From positions 62,001 through 126,000 of the forward strand of contig SMMW01000178.1 in assembly GCA_004794655.1 (NCBI GenBank): DNA of 64,000 nucleotides. The letters are read 5' to 3'. Source of the DNA: Marisa cornuarietis. Lineage: Eukaryota > Mollusca > Gastropoda > Architaenioglossa > Ampullariidae. Under the pieces are notes generated by a model. It was not told the DNA's origin. It did no database searches and saw only the letters and a list, made by a program, of their open reading frames with translations. Shown piece after piece: positions 1-11,093 of the stretch (its first letter is position 1; each line of letters starts with the position of its first letter). A program made the translations under genes and the position numbers.

Positions 1-1766
1 TTGTCCCCACTTTTCAAAAAATCATAAAAAAATAACTAAAAGACATAGAAGAACAATTTAAATTGATAATGATAGATCAAACTGTGTAGAAAAAAAGCAT
101 TTTTACCTTTTGTTTGCTTAAAAACACTTTTTTATGGTATTCCCAACAGAATTTACCATGATAATGATCAGCAACAAAAACTTTTATACAGTTATTCGAG
201 CCCCACAAAAACAAAGAAAAATAACATAAGGGAGGAAACTACTGCAACCATTGGGAATCGTCTACCATGATTACTTCCCTTGAACTGACAGGAAGTCAAA
301 AGATTTTTTATTTTAACAAAGGAACGTTCGAGAATTGAAGCACGTTGTGTCTCACTTTGACATGGATTTTTACTTCAACAACCGCAAAGGAGAAGAAAAT
401 AGTAAGTAATTTTAAATTTCTAATGTATATTCTAATAAAAAATATATTTGTTTGGTACTTTATGTCTGTATATTTTGTGTAAATAATTTATTTTGTTAAT
501 ATCCGACCGGGGATTTCCAAAAGTTCGAAAGCGCGTACAGTCGTATTCTTTCATTTGATTTTAATACTCGAAGACAAAACCTATGTATCTTAAAATTTAC
601 ACCAAGTGAATGGTTTAAAAATGCTCTTTAAAACGGTGTATTACTGATGGTTGTCTTTAATGTAGGTTATTAAATATAAATTTTCAAAGCTGCCGGTCGA
701 ACTTTCTACGCGGGTATTTGGTAGCCATTTTGTAAACAGAAAGACAGGTACCGTGGGAAAACGCAAAAAATGTCTATTAAACGTGCAAACTTCGTCATGA
801 AAAGAAGATCACTCGATAGAAAAATGAATGAACTATCGTCTGCATTAATACTTTTTCCGAAACAACGCATTTTATGCGTGTATGAAATAAACAAACATGT
901 GCCTTACGAGGAGTTAAGGCCCGCGTCAGCGTGTGGCCGGCTGGCCTTAAGTCGACTAGAGGCCCGAGTGAGAGGAAGTCAGATCACATTAACAGGGCTG
1001 GACAACCAAGATCGGGGGGTGGGGGTGGGGAGGGAAAGGTAGTCTTAAATTTAAACTTAAAACCCACAGGATGTTGTAAAAACCTCACTGTACTGAGCGG
1101 CTGCAGACATCTCGTGCCGTTGTTTACTGTGTATAATGGTCTGTTCGGACGCTTGAAGCTATCATCCTTCCAAAGCTGAATCAGTAAAAGATGTAACAGA
1201 AGATCTGTGAACTGAATTGTTCTATAAGACTATATTTGTGAACTGGATTTAGCCGTACAAGAGTGAACAGTGCATACTGTCCTACAGCCCCGACATCATG
1301 AGAGTTTGTAAAGATAAGTTCGCATGATTTTTATACACTGTGATAGAGCTGTATAGGCCTATATTTATTTACACGATTTGTCTCTTTCTTTACCTTCATT
1401 TTATTTTCTCATTTCTCATTATGCTTAATTTGCTTGTGTGGATGCAAAGAATTGCGATAGTGGTGTTACAACTTTTTGCAAAACTTTTCATTGCACAAAC
1501 GGGTCCCTTACAGCCTTGTGATCTTTAATTAATGTAAGTCTAGGATAGTTGTTAAAAATCTCAGTTCAGAAAACAGAGTTAAACCTGAACGTATATATGT
1601 ATTTGATAACTGGTTCATTTTTTGGAGGGGGAAGGGGGACGCAGTATTTGTCTTTCGCCTAGGGCGCAACACAGCCTTGCGCCGGCCCTGGAGACAAGTG
1701 CAGACAAGCTAGCTCAAGCCTCGAGATAGTAGGGTGGAGAGAGAGGAGAGAGGTGACAACGTCTAC
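1..1766. other. no gene seen; AT-rich flank with two interspersed repeats
   Basis: No exon with credible splice sites and a recognisable protein was found. The stretch holds an A-rich repeat at about 8-56 (also at 44612-44660) and a longer repeat at about 228-520 (also at 5137-5420). The short open frames here look random. Confidence 0.5.
228..520 (+). repeat. interspersed repeat, copy 1
   Basis: It starts AAGGGAGGAAACTACT, then has TGATTACTTCCCTT about 45 bases later, so the head is an imperfect inverted repeat. A TTCTAATGT..TAATAAAA segment follows. The same order of blocks occurs at 5137-5420 at moderate identity, so this is a dispersed element of unknown class. Confidence 0.55.
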
Positions 1767-1811
1767 CGTCGGTGTCGATCTTGTTGAAGTAAGTGGTGGC
1801 ATCGGAGTGTG
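1767..1811 (-). CDS. EF-hand protein gene, exon (third of three seen)
   Basis: On the minus strand the acceptor CTCTAG is followed by an open 45-base exon. Its peptide includes YFNKIDTDG, the helix end and first half of an EF-hand Ca-binding loop, cut after the loop glycine. The donor is G|GTAGAC. It starts with two bases that complete the codon begun by the exon at 2125-2282, giving the join DVN-T-HSD. The rest of the loop must lie further left; I could not find it before the window edge. It may be real or the relic of a gene. Confidence 0.4.
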
Positions 1812-1840
1812 CTAGAGTTGCCGGCGAAATGCTGCACGAA

Positions 1841-2110
1841 CTGCGTCACACAGTGCTCACATCACTGTTTACGTCACACAATGCTCACATCACTTTTTAC
1901 GTCACGCAAAGCTCACATCACTGTTTGCGTCACACAATGCTCACATCACTGTTCACGTCACACAATGCTCACACTCACTGTTTGCGTCACACAATGCTCA
2001 CATCACTGTTTACGTCACACAATGCTCACACTCACTGTTTACGTCACACAATGCTCACATCACGTTTTACGTCACACAAAGCTCACATCACTGTTTGCGT
2101 CACACACGTG
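1841..2110. repeat. 28-29 bp minisatellite next to an exon donor
   Basis: About nine head-to-tail units of the type CACAATGCTCACATCACTGT plus TTACGTCA (28 or 29 bases). The array fills most of the 313-base intron between two EF-hand exons. Read on the minus strand, a unit (GACGTAAACAGTGAGTGTGA..) closely resembles the exon end plus 5' splice site of the neighbouring exon (GACGTCAACAGTGAGTGTGA..). Confidence 0.85.
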
Positions 2111-2124
2111 ATGTTCACACTCAC

Positions 2125-2282
2125 TGTTGACGTCATACTCCTCAGAGATGGAGTGCAAGTCGTCCAAATCAATGTGACTGTTGTTGTTGATGTCAGCTCT
2201 GATGTAGAGGTTGCTGACCTCCGCTCGGATCTGGTTCATAAATGGCGCTAACAGTTCCGACAGAGCCTCGTTCTGGCTTTTC
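2125..2282 (-). CDS. EF-hand protein gene, exon (second of three seen)
   Basis: A 158-base minus-strand exon with acceptor CTGTAG|G and a consensus donor AACA|GTGAGT. The peptide contains an amphipathic helix (ELLAPFMNQIRAEVSNLYIR) followed by a full EF-hand loop, DINNNSHIDLDD: acidic or amide at positions 1, 3, 5 and 9, I at 8 and D at 12. A helix (LHSISEEY) follows. EF-hands bind calcium; which EF-hand protein this is cannot be told. One base of codon is left at each end, in phase with both proposed neighbours. The intron on its 5' side contains a LINE. Confidence 0.55.
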
Positions 2283-2489
2283 CTACAGCATAGCCAGAGT
2301 TGATATATCGTGACATGTTATCATCCGACTCACTGCTGTCTGATATAACACATCCACATTATGATAATGTAATGAAAATGACAATGACGATGACCAACTT
2401 TATTTGCCCAGAGGGCAATTTGAATATGGGAATGTGCTCGAGTTCAACAAAAAAAGGAAAGAAAAATGATGAAAGAAATGGTCAAGTAC

Positions 2490-2582
2490 AATATATCTAT
2501 ATATATATATATATAGCATCTCTCATATCATCAAGTGCTCGTCTCTCATATCATCAAGTGCTCATCTCTCATATCATCAAAG
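2490..2582. repeat. short tandem repeats
   Basis: (TA)n at about 2490-2514 followed by three copies of a 23-24 base unit, TCTCATATCATCAAGTGCTC. Confidence 0.7.
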
Positions 2583-3164
2583 CTGCAGTCATGCCTGACT
2601 AGATGGTGGGGAGATGATCAGCGAGGGAGGGTGTACCCGTGTCCGCGGCTGTAGAGGTGGCCCACAATTGGTCAATAATATTTCCTTTATTTTATTTTTC
2701 TAATAAAAAAGTATGTGGCAAAAGAATACCGAAGCATTACACATAGAGAAATCGAATGTTACATTTGCCCTGTGTGTCCCGTAATGGACATTACTTGTGA
2801 GTTCCTTGAAATAAGCTGTTTATACTAAATACGCTCTACAAACACCTGGAGCAACCTAAAGCTCATGCCAGGCTTCTCTTTGCTGACTTCTCTTCTGCTT
2901 TAACACTGAGCAACCTCACTTGTTAGCGGACAGTCTAGTCTCAGACTTTCATCTCTCCCACCAACTAACTCTCTGGATTCTGGACTTTTTAACAGACAGC
3001 AGAGAGTTTCTGTAAACGGTCTTCTCTCAGACCCTGTTGTCACCTGTACAGGTTCCCCTCAAGGCTGCTGTTTGTCTCCACTACTGTTCATACTCTATAC
3101 TACCAGCTGTAGAAGCACTAATGATAGGAGCTTTTTGATAAAATTTGCTGATGACTCTGCCCTC

Positions 3165-3412
3165 CTCTCACTTCTGTATGATGATGAACATGTTACCAGT
3201 GGCGTCCTGTCACTTCTGTATGATAATGAACATGTTCACAGTGGCGTCCTGTCACTTCTGTATGATGATGAACGTTCCCAGTGGAGTCCTGTCACTTCTG
3301 TATGATGATGAACATGTTCCCAGTGGAGTCCTGTCACTTCTGTATGATGATGAACATATTCCCAGTGGAGTCCTGTCACTTCTGTATGATGATGAACATG
3401 TTCACAGTGGCT
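3165..3412. repeat. ~42-45 bp tandem repeat inside the LINE
   Basis: Six consecutive copies of a unit encoding LLYDDEHVPSGVLS lie immediately after the FADD catalytic box. Most copies stay in frame with the LINE reading frame. Confidence 0.85.
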
Positions 3413-3889
3413 CTCTTCTTGACTTTGTCTGCTGGTGTGACGAACACTTCCCTGTCTTGAATGCCTCAAAGACTAAGGAAATGATCTTCGACTTTCGGGT
3501 GAACAAGCCTGAGACAGTCATCAGTACCATCCATGATGATGCCATCGAGGTAGTCGACTCTTACAAACATTTAGGTACCATCTTCGATAACAAGCTTAAA
3601 TGGGACATCAACACTGACAGGATCCTTCGTAAGAGTCAACAACGCCTGTACCTCCTACCGAAACTCAAATCTTTCTCTGTCAGCTCTGTCATCCTCACTC
3701 GGTTCTATCAGTCCTTCATTGAAAGTCTCATCACTTTTTCTTTCATCTCCTGGCTCCACAATCTTTCCCTTGGGAATAGGAATAGTCTGGTTTCACTTGT
3801 TAATATCTGTTCCAAGATCACCGGAATCAGGCAGAGGGACTTGGCAGCTTTCTGTCATCAGCAAACCCTTAGGAAGGCCTCCCCTATCC

Positions 3890-4130
3890 TCTCTATTACT
3901 GATCATGTGTTAACATGTGAGTTCTCACTCTTGTCATCCTCTCTATTTCTGATCATGTGTTGACATGTGAGTTCTCACTCTTGTCATCCTCTCTATTTCT
4001 GATCATGTGTTGACATGTGAGTTCTCACTCTTGTCATCCTCTCTATTTCTGATCATGTGTTGACATGTGAGTTCTCACTCTTGTCATCCTCTCTATTTCT
4101 GATCACGTGTTGACATGTGAGTTCTCACTC
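3890..4130. repeat. ~54 bp tandem repeat inside the LINE
   Basis: About four and a half copies of CTCTATTTCTGATCATGTGT plus TGACATGTGAGTTCTCACTC and TTGTCATC, in the C-terminal part of the element. Confidence 0.85.
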
Positions 4131-4295
4131 TTGCGGTCTGGCTGTAGGTACGCGATGCCTGTATGCAAAAGCAACCGCCACCGCAATTCATTCATTCCAC
4201 GTGCCATCCACCTGATAAATTCTACTGGCCGTGAGCTTGTACTAGCCTGAGCTGACCTACGTCACCACTATCCACTATATTTACGTTACTGGGAA

Positions 4296-4377
4296 CGTGT
4301 GTGTATGTGTGTGTGTGTGTGTATGTGTGTGTGTATGTGAGTGTGTGTGAGTGAGTGAGTGTGTGTGTGTGTGTGTG

Positions 4378-4409
<32 letters not shown>

Positions 4410-4424
4410 AGAGAGAGAGAGAAA
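4296..4424. repeat. (GT)n / (GA)n simple repeat
   Basis: GT-rich microsatellite with GTGA interruptions ending in a (GA)n run, just before the LINE 3' end. Confidence 0.9.
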
Positions 4425-4892
4425 TTATTTCAACATACTTCATCTCCCTTTATATCATGTACATGTATATGTCCGTATTGTCTCTTTATATCATGTATAT
4501 GTATTTTGTATATCATGTATTTGTATGTATTATCTCTTTATGTATGACTGCTAGTACGAGCACTATTTGGAATTGCCCTTGGGGATAAATAAAGTGGTAT
4601 TGTATTGTATTGTATTGTCACACAAGTTGCTCAGCAAAAAATCGTGTACAACAACAATTTGCACACAGCCACCAATAACAATACACAGTAACACACCACA
4701 ATTTAAAAAGTCACACATAGTTTTTGCTTTATTCAGAGACATGACTAAGCCTGACTAGAACGTTGTGAGTGTAGTGACTATTAGGACGGTCACGTCTGGA
4801 CACTCATGTCGGTGATACAGAGTGAAGCGGGTAGATGGCGGACACCCACGACAGGTCAGCAAGTGCAGCAGGACAGTAACAACATATGAGAC

Positions 4893-4981
4893 CTCAACAC
4901 CCAGCTACATGTGTAGTGCCTGAGTAGTTCTTCACACTCAATGTCCATGTTGCTGTCAGCGTTGTTGATGATGGTTGACGT
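4893..4981 (-). CDS. possible EF-hand protein gene, exon (first of three seen)
   Basis: A minus-strand open stretch after the acceptor CGTGACAG contains NADSNMDIECEE, which fits a 12-residue EF-hand loop (N1, D3, N5, I8, E9, E12), followed by helix-like LLRHY. Its end phase (two bases over) matches the start phase of the exon at 2125-2282. The proposed donor (AG|GTCTCA) is weak, so the right border is uncertain. It may be an exon of the same gene or an old relic. Confidence 0.33.
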
Positions 4982-5136
4982 CTGTCACGATTGACTCAAT
5001 GCCGGTGAGTAGTAACAGCTCAACACGACGACTCACTTTTACTCTCGGCAACGTGTCTTCACGCCGGTTACTACTCGCTCACAAGTAGAGCAGCAACCTA
5101 CAAAACATCGCCCTGTGAGTAAATAAATGAATATAT

Positions 5137-5420
5137 AAGGGAGGAAACTACTCGAATCTTTATGAATTGTTCCACAATTGATTACTTCCCTTTAACAGCT
5201 GAAAAAAGTCAGCAAATTAGGTTTTTCTTCATGTTTAAAATAGGGGAGGCGTTCAGTTTCATCAAGCGCCATCTTGTGACTAGTGTCGGCTTCTCATTTC
5301 AAAATGGATTTGTACTAAAAAAAATGAGAAGAAAACAGTGATTAATACTTAAATTCTAATGTGTCTTTTAATAAAATATGTTTGCTTGTATATTTCATGT
5401 AAATAACCTTTCAAAATTCC
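5137..5420 (+). repeat. interspersed repeat, copy 2
   Basis: Second copy of the element at 228-520, with the same head (AAGGGAGGAAACTACT .. TGATTACTTCCCTTTAA) and the same later TTCTAATGTGTCTTTTAATAAA segment. Confidence 0.55.
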
Positions 5421-5851
5421 ATTACATGGGTGATTTATTTACATACAAGGGTGATACTCCTGTAGACAAAGATTGTTACGGGTAGGTACATGTATGCAAG
5501 ACTGTAATATGTTACATTGTGTGTACCAGATGATGTGTATGTGACACCGTGTGTGTAAGATTGTGTGTGTGTGTGTGTATATATATATACCTATACACAG
5601 AGGTGCTCGTGCGAGTGTGTATGAGAAAACACTATACGACATCCTTTTCACTTGTCACAAATATTAATGAGCCATCATTTCGTTAACGAAAACAGTCTCT
5701 TTCTGTCTCTGTCTCTCGCTCACGCACCCCCATCCACACACACACACACACACACACACGCGCGCGCATACACACACACACTTCAACTCTCGTTTTCCCT
5801 ACGCCCCTCTCTTTTCCATACAAACAAACTACAATTGTCACGTGATTCTCC
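5421..5851. other. 3' flank of OATP gene A
   Basis: Contains (GT)n/(TA)n at 5563-5590 and (CA)n at 5737-5785. On the minus strand an AATAAA-type signal (GTAAATAAATC) lies at about 5432-5442, about 410 bases after the stop, and could be the polyadenylation site of gene A. Confidence 0.35.
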
Positions 5852-6207
5852 TCAGACTAGTTTTGTGTCTGTCAGGGAGTCAGTGAGTGTTTCATCTTCA
5901 TTAGAGTCTTTGGCAGTCGTCGTGTTGTGTGTAATCATCGCTTGTCCATCTGTCGGCGCTGTGTGAGGTTCAGCTTGGTCCTCGCCATGTGTGAAGAAAG
6001 GTTTCTTCATGCGCGATGCTACGACACAGGCGATGATGACGAGGACGAGGCAGGTGACCCGCAAGATGAAGGCCAAGCCGTACAGTCCATGTCTCAGGGC
6101 GCGCAGGTCGTACATGGAGCACGAGCCGCCACCCGCGCACCCGGAACTCCACAGCAGACACGTGGTATCCACCACCCGGCCAAACAGGACAGGAGCAGGG
6201 AGCCAGC
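5852..6207 (-). CDS. OATP gene A exon 10 (TM12 and C-terminus)
   Basis: After the acceptor GCTCAG it encodes PAPVLFGRVVDTTCLLW, a typical OATP segment before TM12, then the glycine/cysteine stretch CAGGGSC, TM12 (LVLVIIACVVA) and an acidic cytosolic tail ending TKLV. The first roughly 100 bases are nearly identical to the matching exon of gene B, while the tails have diverged. Confidence 0.92.
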
Positions 6208-9200
6208 CTGAGCAAAGTAATGGCGACAACATTTAGTATTGGTTACTATATTAGTTACTTAGTCACAAGTACTAACATGCAGCTGTAGTATTTAGTACCA
6301 TGTAGTATTAGTTACATTTAGTGACATATAGTGTCAGTCGTAGCTAGTCACATAACAGTCACATGTAGTACCATGTAATATTAGCTACATTTAGTGACAT
6401 ATAGTGTCAGTCGTAGCTAGTCACATAACAGTCACATGTAGTACCATGTAGTATTAGTTACATTTAGTGACATATAGTGTCAGTCGTAGGTAGTCACATA
6501 ACAGTCACATGTAGTACCATGTAATATTAGCTACATTTAGTGACATATAGTGTCAGTCGTAGGTAGTCACATAACAGTCACATGTAGTACCATGTAGTAT
6601 TAGTTACATTTAGTGACATACAGTGTCAGTCGTAGGTAGTCACATAACAGTCACATGTAGTACCATGTAGTATTGGTTACATTTAGTGACATATAGTGTC
6701 AGTCGTAGGTAGTCACATGTCATAACAGTCACATGTAGTACCATGTAATATTAGCTACATTTAGTGACATATAGTGTCAGTCGTAGGTAGTCACATAATA
6801 GTCACATGTAGTACCATGTAAAGTTAGTTACATTTAGTGACATATAGTGTCAGTCGTAGGTAGTCACATAAGAGTCACATGTAGTACCATGTAATATCAG
6901 TTACATTTAGTGACATATAGTGTCAGTCGTAGGTAGTCACATGTCATAACAGTCACATGTAGTACCATGTAGTATTGGTTACATTTAGTGACATATAGTG
7001 TCAGTCGTACGTAGTCACATAAGAGTCACATGTAGTACCATGTAATATCAGTTACATTTAGTGACATATAGTGTCAGTCGTAGGTAGTCACATGTCATAA
7101 CAGTCACATGTAGTACCATGTAGTATTGGTTACATTTAGTGACATATGTGTCAGTCGTAGGTAGTCACATAACAGTCACATGTAGTACAATGTAATATTG
7201 GTTACATTTAGTGACATATAGGGGAAGCGGATGGCCGAGTGGTTAGAGCGCTGGCTTCCGAACCGAGAGCGCGCTGGTTCAATTCCCAAGCGCAGCAAAC
7301 TTCCCCCAGTCGACCCAGCTGATGGGAATGGGTACCTGACTCCATAGAGGGTTGGGGAAGGTAAGGCAGCGAGGGAGAGGAGATTGGCACCACCCTCATG
7401 TAAATGCTGGCCCCGAGAAAAGTGGGGTCTCTAACACCTCACTCCCCTACCACCTGAACAGGTTATGGGATGACCTTTACCTTTACCTTTATTGACATAT
7501 AGTGTCAGTCATAGGTAGTCACATAAGAGTCACATGTAGTACCATGTAATATTAGTTACATTTAATGACTTGTAGTGTTAGTCGTATGTAGTGACATGTA
7601 GTATTAGTTGTATTTAGTAACATGTGGTACCTGTACGTGTATTATGATGTAAACACTGTCTAGGAAATCATATTATGCAAGGTTTCCCTAGTTATTACAA
7701 TAATCGTAGTCACGTGGTACCTAAGAGGGCGGCACTAACCAACTACTCTAACTAAAATCACGTGTGAGTTACACTTTTCCATCCTGTCACATGATCTGCA
7801 ACTAAAACCGTTTGGTATGTAAGCAAGAAGACAAAATAATAACAAATCTGACCTTTAACATGGGGCAATGAAATAAGAACAAAACAACTTTGTAATTCAC
7901 ATAAAGTCTACGTCTACAGATACATTTCTTAAATAGTCTGTGGAATTTTAGACTAGATACAATACTTTATGCTGAAGAAGACAGACTGAGGCATGAGCAG
8001 AACTCACCCAGTAGAGTCTGTAAGAAGGAGCTGAGTCCAATGGCAAGTGGCTTGTCGGCCTCCTCAACACTTCTGTAAAGACAAGGGAGGAAGAAGGGGC
8101 ATGAGGAAAGTGAGATAATAAACCAAATAGTATTTAAAACAGAAAGGGTTTTTTTCTAACTGACAGAAAGGTAAGAAAAAAATGGGAATATTACCTGTTT
8201 TTTGACAAACACTAAATAGAACTGGAAAACAACTATTGTGCAACGTCAGTGAACCATAACGGCTATCAAAAATAAATAAAATGGAAGTACTGTGGGCTAG
8301 GACGAGCCAGTGTTATTAATTTTTGGTGAAAATATACACAAACAAAGAAACAAGCAGAGAATGAAACAATGACAACAGGTCAAACAAACGCTGTTAAACC
8401 TCTTGGTGTATTTATTGTATATAATAAAAACAAGAGAAAGAAACACTTACAGACCAACAACAACTAACCCGGGAGTTTCTCAAAACGTGTTTACCTAATA
8501 GTGACGATGAAACTTGGCATGAGACTCATGAGTCCAAACAAACCCGAGAGAAAGTTGGCAGCAATGTGTGGGTACAACGTGTTACAGTTCTGGGCGCACA
8601 GTCCAGGCACAGCCTCCATCACAGGCTGCGATGTGTTGCTGGGTGTTGTGATGCATGAGCAGTTCCCATAAAACTGAAAACGCAAACAGTTTGTGGATAT
8701 TTTCTTAGACAAGCTCGTTTTGTTATGATCACAAGCTCCTGTCGTCAAGGCGAGACTTGAGGAAAACACAAAATATACTCTTGAAATAAATAATTCAACA
8801 TATGTCAATATATTTATCTTGGTCTCCCTGCGCTTTCCATTGTGTCAGCAATGTATTCTGATTTCTGTATTCTGAAGTTTCTATGACAAGAAGGAGATTC
8901 TATAATTTCACAGATTCTTGTAACAAGTACATTCACACGAGTGAAACCACCTTCACACTCTTGGTCCGGTGACAGTCAGTGACGCTGAAGACTGTGGAAG
9001 GTCCTAACATGTTCGAGGGACTCTGTGCTTGCAATAGTACAAAATTTATTTACGTGAAAAATATTTTCTTAATTTGCATTACCATGAATGTAATGTTAAG
9101 AAAAAGAGACAAGAACCTAAAAACAAGAAAACATCGCAACTAAAACGCAATCATATAAAAATAAACAAAGCCAAAACAAACAAAAATTCCAAAAAAAAAT

Positions 9201-10435
9201 AATAACCCCCTTCCCCAATGCAGACAAAGAGAGAGAGAGAGAGATCCGTGTGACGAGGACGCTGATGTCGGTGACTGTCACGTGACATTTACCACGCCTC
9301 TGTTCTCGGAGCATCCCGCGTGACACGGCGAGAAGTAGGTGACACCGTCAGCACCGCACGTAGGGAAGTAACGTGAGTCATCGCACTGACAGCTGGACTG
9401 ACACCGCTGTGACGTGTTCGTGACACTGTCACGACATAAGACAACGTCCGTAAGGAATGGATTTGCACAAAGCAACGGTTATCGGGTGTTTGGTTCTTGT
9501 AGAGGATGGTCCTACATCCTACCTCACTCTAAACATTAAAGGTAAATACCTTTGAAAGCAGTTGCTCAAAACATGTGACAGGCAAGTTTTAATTGAAAAG
9601 TTGAGGCTGCTACTTCGTGTCCACAGTCGAACAGAAAAAACACTAAATGTTTTTTAGCGCAGTAGATTTTGTTAACGAAAATTAGAAAACAAACTTCGAG
9701 ACGTCAAATAGTATAAAGTGGGAAAGAGAAGAAATATGTTACAGAAAAAAGTCAAACTGGTTTAATTCCATCTGACACACTTAGCCGCAGTAAGTTACCC
9801 GTACTTGAAAAAAAGGGGTGAGAAAAAAAAACGTATAGAGCTACTTTGTAAAGTATATTTACCTTGGGGATGTTATTCCCACGTCAATGGTTGGCTGGTC
9901 ACAGCCTAAGACAAAGCCAGTGAGAGAAATGCAGACGCATACTGCCATCAAGACCAGAGTGAACTTCAAGCATTTCATTGGCGGAAATTTGAATCGTGAC
10001 GTCACTAAGCCCCCAATAAACGAGCCGAGTGAGAGGGCAGTCACAGTGACCAGGCCTGCGCACAAGTAAAGTCGAGATTTAGCTGCCTTCACTCAAAATA
10101 CTGATGCCGTCATAAATATCGAATAAAAACGATAAGAGATGACCAGGGCGGAGGTGACGACGACGACAATGATGATGAGGAGGAGGAAAATTAAGGAGAA
10201 GGAGACTCACGCAGCAGACTTGTCTTACCTATTATGGCATTGGCTTGAAAGGGAGGCAAAAAGAACTGCATCTCAATGTACTTGGGCTCAAAGGCAGCGA
10301 ATCCCGCGTTCCCCATAAAGAAGCAGCAGTTGGCGAGCACAGTCAGCATGTACACCGGGCTCTTCAGCAACCGCATCACACTGAGCAGGAAGCCTGCAGG
10401 AGGACGAGATGGGTGAGCTAATGTGAATCACTCTC

Positions 10436-10512
<77 letters not shown>

Positions 10513-10853
10513 CATTGGACTTTACAAGTACAGGAATGGGAGCTTATAAGGCTAGATGTTTATAAGGCCGTAAGAAAGACAACCTACTGCAGAGGTTACC
10601 TCGCCTTTTACACCAAACTCATGATGAGGTACACAGCGGTGCTGCCTTACCTTTCATGTCCTGTGTGCATTGTCTGCCCTTGGCTGCTCGCTTCTGTTTT
10701 TCTTTCAGAGCCGCCAGGTGGGGCTGTGGTCGAAGTTGTCGTGGAAAGAACACCAGAGGCACAGCAATGACGATGTTTGCGATCCCGAAGACCACAAACC
10801 CCAGCCACCAGGCTCCTATCCACCGAGAGTCAAGGGGAGACAACCCAGTGTCT

Positions 10854-10899
<46 letters not shown>

Positions 10900-11023
10900 G
10901 CACATAAATGCATCCTGTTATCTATGTTTGACGCTGGCGTGACCCTAAAAGTCAGTGAGATAGCTGTTTGTTAAATGTTCTGATATTTTCTGTCTTCTCT
11001 TTTCTGCTGTGTCAATTCGCTTG

Positions 11024-11093
<70 letters not shown>

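Larger units (their letters stand above)
2830..4618 (+). mobile_element. decayed L2-like non-LTR retrotransposon, 5' truncated
   Basis: Translated pieces match the L2/Crack-type reverse transcriptase layout: RLLFADFSSA (motif A) near 2870, then GSPQGCCLSPLLFILY (motif B) near 3055-3105, FADDSALLSLL (catalytic box) near 3145-3175, and a downstream NASKTKEMIFDF..SYKHLGTIFDNKLKW segment to about 3890. The frame breaks repeatedly, so it is dead. The 3' end is diagnostic of the L2 group: TTGCCCTTGGGGATAAATAAAGT followed by a short TATTG repeat ending about 4618. Two internal segments have expanded into tandem repeats (listed separately). Confidence 0.8.

Noticed and set aside
5927..6236. plus-strand frames opposite the last OATP exon
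   Set aside because: Shadows of the GC-rich coding exon; the minus frame gives the conserved OATP sequence. Similar shadows lie opposite 9.9, 12.1-12.5, 21.1, 30.0-30.4 and 50.4 kb.
7221..7300. tRNA gene
   Set aside because: It has A and B boxes but no sound acceptor stem, a SINE body and tail follow, and target duplications flank it.
6262..7570. CRISPR-like array
   Set aside because: Units are contiguous 73-78 base tandem repeats with no unique spacers, and the DNA is plainly eukaryotic. The same applies to the arrays at 24.4, 48.1 and 57.5 kb.
10438..10974. CV/TH-repeat open frames over GT and CA tracts
   Set aside because: Microsatellite translations; the same holds near 4.3, 20.7, 25.5, 26.1, 38.8, 44.1, 49.2 and 63.1 kb.
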